From NCBI GenBank assembly GCA_023457255.1, contig JAEWMB010000039.1, forward strand, positions 73,442 to 137,441: a stretch of DNA of 64,000 nucleotides, given 5' to 3'. This DNA is from Bacillota bacterium. Lineage in GTDB: Bacteria > Bacillota > Clostridia > Lachnospirales > Lachnospiraceae. The notes beneath the pieces were generated by a model, which was not told the origin of the DNA, made no database searches, and saw only the letters and a list, made by a program, of their open reading frames with translations. Position numbers and translations under genes: made by a program. Below are positions 59,143-64,000 of this stretch, piece by piece. The stretch's first letter is position 1, and each line of letters starts with the position of its first letter.

Positions 59143-60519
59143 ATGAATGACTTGCTAAAATTCGTACAAAAAATGAATCATTATCTTTGGGATGGTCCAA
59201 TGCTATTTTTATTATTTGGAACTCATCTGTATTTTACATTTCGGCTTCATTTTATTCAAAAAGAATTAAAAAAAGGGATTAAGAATTCTGTCTCCACTAA
59301 AACCGATGCCCATGGGAACTCCAGCAGCTTTAAAACTCTTACTACAACCTTAGCTGCTACTCTAGGAACCGGCAATATCGTTGGAATCTCAACTGCAATT
59401 GCACTTGGCGGTCCGGGATCGGTTTTATGGTGCTGGCTTACCGGTGTTTTCGGTATGGCGACTACCTATGCGGAATGTTATCTGGGCATGTGCTACCGCA
59501 AACAAAAAACAGATGGTACTTATCGCGGCGGTCCGATGTATGCTATTGAGTATGGTCTGCATAGCAAGTGGCTGGCAGTTATTTTTTGTATTGCCACCTT
59601 ATTAGCAGCTTTTGGTATGGGCGGCTCTACACAAGTCCGCTCGATTACCGATGCTGCCTCGGCGTTTGGTATCTCTCCCTACATATCCGGAATTGCTGCT
59701 GCGTTCCTAATCGGTCTAGTCATCGTCGGGGGTGTTAATTCCATTCAAAATATTTGTATGAAGTTAGTACCGGCAATGGCTATCTTCTATGTTGCGGGAT
59801 GCGTATTCATACTTTTTGTTAATCTTCCCTATGTTTTACCGGCCCTTAGCATTATCCTTAAAACAGCTTTTTCTACAAAGGCTGTTGCCGGAGGCGTTTT
59901 AGGCGGTTCTATCAGCATTGCTGCCAGATATGGGATATCCCGCGGGCTTTTTACTAATGAGGCCGGACTTGGTTCTGCTGCGATTGCAGCGGGCGGCTCC
60001 GCTTTAACAGACGATACTCCATTTCCAAGTCCTCCGGATAACACGGGGTCAAATGATGGAGCGTCCTTAAATTCTCTTGACCTCCGTTATAAAAATCAAG
60101 CCTTGGTTTCCATGAGCGCAACCTTTTGGGACACTGTAGTTATGTGCGCTCTAACCGGACTTATCATTGTGTCTACCATACTTAAGAATCCTGATTCCAT
60201 TAAGGGCTTGTCAATGGGAGAATTAACAACCGCGGCCTTTGCTCAAATTCCTTTTGGGGTCTTTATGCTCCGTATCTCTTTAGTTGCTTTTGCAGTTGCA
60301 ACGTTAATTGGTTGGAGCTACTTCGGCGAAAAAGCGGTAGAATACCTCTTCCCTAAAAAAGGAATCGATATCTACCGCCTTGTATATATTCTTATGATAT
60401 TTTTTGGTTCCATCATATCATTGGAACTCGTATGGGAAAGTTCTGATTTCATCAATGCTGTCATGACAATCCCTAATTTAATCGCTTTGTGGTTATTACG
60501 AAAGAAGATTAAAAGTTAA
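59143..60519 (+). CDS. Sodium:alanine/glycine symporter (AGCS family)
   Basis: This 458-residue membrane protein takes up alanine or glycine with Na+. About ten to eleven helices are visible. GTGNIVGISTAIALGGPGSVLWCW (in shorter blocks, near residues 77-100) and AARYGISRGLFTNEAGLGSAAIA (near 265) are AGCS signatures, and the N-terminal MNHYLWDGPMLFLLFGTHLYFT matches the family start. GAAAGGA precedes the ATG. Its stop codon overlaps that of the convergent minus-strand gene by 4 bp (TTAA), so there is no terminator between them. Confidence 0.93.
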   Translation: MNDLLKFVQKMNHYLWDGPMLFLLFGTHLYFTFRLHFIQKELKKGIKNSVSTKTDAHGNSSSFKTLTTTLAATLGTGNIVGISTAIALGGPGSVLWCWLTGVFGMATTYAECYLGMCYRKQKTDGTYRGGPMYAIEYGLHSKWLAVIFCIATLLAAFGMGGSTQVRSITDAASAFGISPYISGIAAAFLIGLVIVGGVNSIQNICMKLVPAMAIFYVAGCVFILFVNLPYVLPALSIILKTAFSTKAVAGGVLGGSISIAARYGISRGLFTNEAGLGSAAIAAGGSALTDDTPFPSPPDNTGSNDGASLNSLDLRYKNQALVSMSATFWDTVVMCALTGLIIVSTILKNPDSIKGLSMGELTTAAFAQIPFGVFMLRISLVAFAVATLIGWSYFGEKAVEYLFPKKGIDIYRLVYILMIFFGSIISLELVWESSDFINAVMTIPNLIALWLLRKKIKS

Positions 60520-61856
60520 TTTGTGATTGGTACAACTGTGATATTAATTTGGGTATACATGGATGCCGGTGTAACAATCTTAGTATCCTTATTCGTAGTA
60601 GAAGCAAGCCTATAGTAAATAACATCTCCTGGTGCAGGTGTTGCTTTTCCAACCTTTTTTATCTCAAATGGTTTATCCGATGTCACTTTAGTCCACTTTA
60701 CTTTCGCTAAATCTAAATTTTCACCTGGATGAAGAACAACATATTCATAGGGAGTAGCCTTTGTTGCCTCTGGAAACGCCACAGTGGTTTTATCTACCGT
60801 AATCTTTCCAGACGGTGCTTGCGGCTGCTCCGCAAAATCTACTACAATAATAGAACTTGCTGCTTTTTTATCCGTTGCCGCAGTCTGAAATTCAAGGCTG
60901 GCTGCTGGAAGAATCTGAGTATTTGGTGTCACAGATTGGCTAAATAATAAATCGTAAAGACTTATCGTTTTAATTTTTGAATCCTCCGGTGCAAATAATC
61001 TTGGATACAATTCTCCATTTTTATAATAAAGTGTTGAACCGGCTTTTATTCCGGATATCTCCATCTTAGAATAATCCACCTTAATCTTCGGAGGTGCCTG
61101 ACGCTTTGGAATCTTTACACTGACAACCCGCCCGGCTCTTTCGAATTCTGTTGCTTGCAGGCGAAATTGTAAGGTATACCCAGTAATCTCATAACTTGAT
61201 AAATCTATTCCTCCATTTGGATATACCATCCATTTTCCATACGTCCCTTTTCTATATTCAACAATAGGCCGGGTTACATTTTCAAGTTTTAACCTACTAA
61301 CGGTAGTTGTACCAACCTGATCGATATAATAAGTTACCTTTAAGTCTTTGTCTTCCTTTGGTAACGTAACCGCAACAATTGCTTTGTCTTGATTCCCTTT
61401 AAAGTAAATTGTATTATCGGACGTTTTTAGAAATATGGATAAATCAATTCCTCCGTAAGTCCTCTCCCATGTTTTCATCTTGTCTTGAGAAAAGTAAAAT
61501 TTTGTACTATTCGCCGGCCCTGCAAAAACATAGATCTGCTCACTGGAATAATTCACTGTGACCTTTACCGCAGTTCCATCATTCGTAATCTGTTCTATTT
61601 TTGTTAAAGCGGCAGGTACCGTTACTTTACGGTCAAGCAGAGAAATCTCCCGCAGTGATTTCACCTCTGCATTATCTTCTGACTCTATAGCCTCCTTAGA
61701 TAATTCCATCCAGGATGCTAAGCAGTCCATCAGTAAAAATGCTCCAGCAAGTAAACTAAAAGCTGTAAAGACCACGATTACTTTTCTTAAGCTGCTCCTT
61801 TGCTTTGTTTCTTTCTTCCTGTCGACAGTATAACTATATTCTTTTTTTTCTTTCAT
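60516..61856 (-). CDS. Membrane-anchored beta-rich protein of unknown function
   Basis: This 446-residue protein has a basic N-terminal cytoplasmic stretch, one membrane helix (about residues 26-46, VIVVFTAFSLLAGAFLLMDCLA), and an outer part of about 400 residues rich in beta strands, Thr, Lys and Pro. YKNGELYPRLFAP and IYYRLASTTNKDTKIVTPAS suggest repeated beta-sandwich modules like those in surface proteins, but no known domain is assigned. There is no sorting motif. The start at 61856 is the third of three adjacent ATGs and has the best spacing to GGGG. It overlaps the convergent symporter gene by 4 bp. Function unknown. Confidence 0.78.
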   Translation of the reverse strand: MKEKKEYSYTVDRKKETKQRSSLRKVIVVFTAFSLLAGAFLLMDCLASWMELSKEAIESEDNAEVKSLREISLLDRKVTVPAALTKIEQITNDGTAVKVTVNYSSEQIYVFAGPANSTKFYFSQDKMKTWERTYGGIDLSIFLKTSDNTIYFKGNQDKAIVAVTLPKEDKDLKVTYYIDQVGTTTVSRLKLENVTRPIVEYRKGTYGKWMVYPNGGIDLSSYEITGYTLQFRLQATEFERAGRVVSVKIPKRQAPPKIKVDYSKMEISGIKAGSTLYYKNGELYPRLFAPEDSKIKTISLYDLLFSQSVTPNTQILPAASLEFQTAATDKKAASSIIVVDFAEQPQAPSGKITVDKTTVAFPEATKATPYEYVVLHPGENLDLAKVKWTKVTSDKPFEIKKVGKATPAPGDVIYYRLASTTNKDTKIVTPASMYTQINITVVPITN

Positions 61857-61978
61857 CATCATTCCCCATTCCTGCACTTACTTTGCATATATGAAGTTTG
61901 TGCCAAGGATAACGAAGACTAACTATTCTTAAGTAGAAAAAACTCACTTCGCCACCTTTAGCTAATTGTCACCACAAG

Positions 61979-62527
61979 TTACAACTGATATTGAATTCCG
62001 TCTAAAATCTGTCTGGCTGTTTCCTCTCCGCAAAGAATCTTGATAAGTTCTAAGGAAAATTCTATTGAAGTACCTGGTCCTTTACTCGTAATAAATTTTC
62101 CATCTACCACTACCTTATCGTTTGTTATAATCGCACCCGTAAGTTTATCCTCAAATCCCGGATAACAGATTGCACGTTTTCCTTTCAATAGCCCGTGCTT
62201 TCCAAGTACAGACGGAGCTGCACAAATTGCGGCTAAGTATCGTTCGTTCTTTTCATATTCTATCAGTAAATCCTTTAAGCCTTCATGAGCTGATAGACTT
62301 CTCGTTCCAGTCCCGCCACCCGGAAGAACCAACATATCAGTTTCTGATAACTTATCCTTAAATAGTATATCGGCCATAACAAAAATTCCATGAGCCCCAT
62401 GGACAAGAATATTTTCAGTTATGGATACCGTTGTTACTTCAACTCTGGCTCTGCGCAGTAAATCTACCACAGTAAGAGCCTCTATTTCCTCGAATCCATC
62501 TGCTAAAAACACATAAACTTTTGCCAT
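61979..62527 (-). CDS. DJ-1/PfpI family protein
   Basis: This 182-residue protein belongs to the DJ-1/ThiJ/PfpI glutamine-amidotransferase-like superfamily. FLADGFEEIEALTVVDLLRRA (about residues 7-27) includes the conserved Glu, LVLPGGGTGTRSL follows, and the nucleophile elbow AAICAAPSVLGKHGLL carries the reactive Cys (near residue 103). This matches the DJ-1 subgroup (YajL-like), often called 4-methyl-5(b-hydroxyethyl)-thiazole monophosphate biosynthesis in older annotation, which is not supported. Its actual reaction (glyoxalase, chaperone or deglycase activity has been proposed for relatives) is uncertain. Confidence 0.93.
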   Translation of the reverse strand: MAKVYVFLADGFEEIEALTVVDLLRRARVEVTTVSITENILVHGAHGIFVMADILFKDKLSETDMLVLPGGGTGTRSLSAHEGLKDLLIEYEKNERYLAAICAAPSVLGKHGLLKGKRAICYPGFEDKLTGAIITNDKVVVDGKFITSKGPGTSIEFSLELIKILCGEETARQILDGIQYQL

Positions 62528-62629
62528 TATAAAACCTCCCTGCCTGATGCTTAAGCATCTAATGATTTCTATATGTCAACTTATTTACTTATCTAATTTT
62601 ACAAAATAAAACCTGCTATCCCTAAACTT

Positions 62630-63718
62630 TCATCCGGCCACTATTCTATTCTTACCTTCCTTCTTTGCTTGATACATCGCATGATCAGCCTGATTGAAAA
62701 ATTCATCTGAACTCCAATCATACCCATATTCTACGATACCACAGCTAAAAGTAATGGAAGTTCCCTCCATCCCTTCAAATAAAGTTTCACTGATGTCTCT
62801 CAATATATGATTTATGATTTCTTTTGCATCTTCCATTGCTTTCCCTTGAAATAAAACCGCAAACTCCTCACCACCATATCGGGCTGCACTTGCCTCTTCT
62901 CCCAACCTTGTTCGAAGCTGCTCCCCCAGATAGGTTAACACCTGATTTCCTTTTAAATGTCCATAGGTATCATTCACTAATTTAAAATTATCAAGATCGA
63001 TGACTGCAAGTGTGATAGAATTACCAAATTGTCTTCCTTGCTCCACCGCCTGTTCTAAAATACTGCTAAACGCCCTTTGATTATACAATCTGGTCAGGGG
63101 ATCATATAATAGCTCCTCTTGAAGTTCTAATTGTTTTAATAGGCTTTCCGTAAAAAGCTTCTTTTTTTCATTTTCATATGTAATTAGAGCTACTGCCAGC
63201 CCATACGCAGCAAATAATACAAAGATAGAAATTAATGCATCAAATAACAGAAAGCGACCTTCTCTTCTTCCATCTCTTGCAGCAAATGATATTCCGGTAA
63301 TCTGGAACAGCAAACTTGAATAAAATATTACCCTTGTCATTCTCTTGCTTCCATAAATAACAGTAATTAGAACAGGAATACAAAATGTACTGATTGTAGA
63401 AGGGAATACATTATGTACACTCGAAATACACAAGCAAAGAATTGTCAATACAAATACAGGAATATAATTTTTTGACATCTCACTGCATTTTAAATACTTT
63501 AAGCATAAATATCCTCCTGCAACCGAAACAAAATTTAACGAAGTGGGCAAAAGAATATAAGTCAGTATATAGGCACTGCTGCCTAATGAAATCTTATCGT
63601 CAGATGCCAAAATAAGAAACATAATCAGCTCAACGCAAGTTATTGCGCCAGCTAAGGTAAAGCTTATCTGCATTAATCCTTTTCTGGATTTTTCATAAAT
63701 CCTGCCGTAATTATTCAT
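62630..63718 (-). CDS. Membrane diguanylate cyclase (GGDEF domain)
   Basis: This 362-residue protein is predicted to make the second messenger cyclic di-GMP. Residues 15-195 contain six membrane helices without a known sensor signature. The C-terminal GGDEF domain begins at DPLTRLYNQRAF (near residue 205) and contains AVIDLDNFKLVNDTYGHLKGN and the active-site loop ARYGGEEFAVLF (GGEEF form), so catalysis should be possible. An RxxD inhibitory site is not obvious upstream of the loop. The start at 63718 follows a GGGGGAA site; a frame to 63817 adds 33 residues without support. It lies downstream of tRNA-Pro. Confidence 0.93.
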   Translation of the reverse strand: MNNYGRIYEKSRKGLMQISFTLAGAITCVELIMFLILASDDKISLGSSAYILTYILLPTSLNFVSVAGGYLCLKYLKCSEMSKNYIPVFVLTILCLCISSVHNVFPSTISTFCIPVLITVIYGSKRMTRVIFYSSLLFQITGISFAARDGRREGRFLLFDALISIFVLFAAYGLAVALITYENEKKKLFTESLLKQLELQEELLYDPLTRLYNQRAFSSILEQAVEQGRQFGNSITLAVIDLDNFKLVNDTYGHLKGNQVLTYLGEQLRTRLGEEASAARYGGEEFAVLFQGKAMEDAKEIINHILRDISETLFEGMEGTSITFSCGIVEYGYDWSSDEFFNQADHAMYQAKKEGKNRIVAG

Positions 63719-63840
63719 ACAATTCCCCCAAACGCCCTGTAATACAAAGCAAATACCAGCTTTTATTATATCAGAAAATAATTGGAATTGGAAGTACTCG
63801 TTACTTTCTAAAAACAACTCATTTTATTTTTCTGAATAAG

Positions 63841-63864
63841 AAAAAAGAGGCTTCCGCCTCTTTT
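63841..63864 (-). terminator. Terminator after tRNA-Pro
   Basis: AAAAGAGGC pairs with GCCTCTTTT around a 4-nt loop (TTCC) and is followed on the minus strand by a T-run. It lies about 11 bp behind the tRNA 3' end. Confidence 0.85.
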
Positions 63865-63874
63865 CCTTAAATTA

Positions 63875-63949
63875 TCGGGGTGACAGGATTCGAACCTGCG
63901 ACCTCTTGATCCCAAATCAAGCACTCTAGCCAAACTGAGCCACACCCCG
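63875..63949 (-). tRNA. tRNA-Pro (anticodon UGG)
   Basis: The minus strand folds as a full tRNA: acceptor stem CGGGGTG with CACCCCG, a D-arm region with AGTTTGG, anticodon stem CTTGA/TCAAG around loop TTTGGGA (anticodon TGG, proline), a variable loop, and the T-arm with GGTTCGAATCC. The discriminator base is A and the CCA end is not encoded. A terminator follows immediately. Confidence 0.96.
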
Positions 63950-64000
63950 CGGCAATATAAAAATCATGCCACCTTATCTTCTGGAAAGCATGTATTAATA

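Overview
The window is low-GC Firmicute DNA and looks like a spore-forming, plant-polysaccharide-using member of the Lachnospiraceae, close in style to Lachnoclostridium (Clostridium) phytofermentans. The grounds are a cellobiose phosphorylase, an alpha/beta-type small acid-soluble spore protein, several families typical of Lachnospiraceae (DUF1385, DUF4364, DUF6145-like), and the gene order. Species identity is inferred. No IS element, prophage, integrase or CRISPR array was seen.

Layout. 1-6.5 kb (minus): cellobiose phosphorylase followed by a family-5 solute-binding lipoprotein and two DppB/DppC-type permeases, the last cut by the window edge. 7.1-9.9 kb (plus): two membrane-anchored proteins of unknown function. 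10-19.4 kb (minus): asd, dus, coaX, a DUF6145-like protein, a LiaF-like membrane protein, argF, a patatin-like lipase and pgi. 19.6-28.7 kb (minus): a Lys/Glu-rich coiled-coil protein, a SpoU-type rRNA methylase, prfA, prmC, DUF1385, rpmE and rho. 29-32.3 kb (plus): malic enzyme, a YtqA-like radical SAM protein, DUF4364 and a HIT protein.

32.5-46 kb (minus) is the most interesting part: a compact operon for a ribosomally made, modified peptide (RiPP) with a nonribosomal-peptide component. In transcription order it holds a LytTR regulator with a mutated receiver, a free acyl-carrier-like protein, two related SPASM radical SAM enzymes, three small Cys-rich precursor peptides (34, 34 and about 40 aa), an unrecognised protein, a BtrH/C39-like Cys-His-Asp protein, a third SPASM enzyme, an adenylation-carrier didomain whose specificity code reads as glycine, and two half ABC exporters. 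The precursors are too short for routine gene calling. They contain paired Cys-Cys-Asn repeats, and a perfect 16-bp inverted repeat flanks the three-gene cassette. The parts suggest radical SAM crosslinking of Cys residues plus attachment of a carrier-activated amino acid, then export.

46.5-49.6 kb: an aromatic-acid-exporter-like protein, an unknown protein and a MATE efflux pump. 50-56.7 kb (minus): protein quality control, tig-clpP-clpX-lon-ysxC. 56.9-64 kb: glmM, a spore SASP, an AGCS Na+/amino-acid symporter (plus), an anchored unknown protein, a DJ-1/PfpI protein, a membrane diguanylate cyclase and tRNA-Pro(UGG). Intergenic regions carry many strong stem-loops, several of them good intrinsic or bidirectional terminators.
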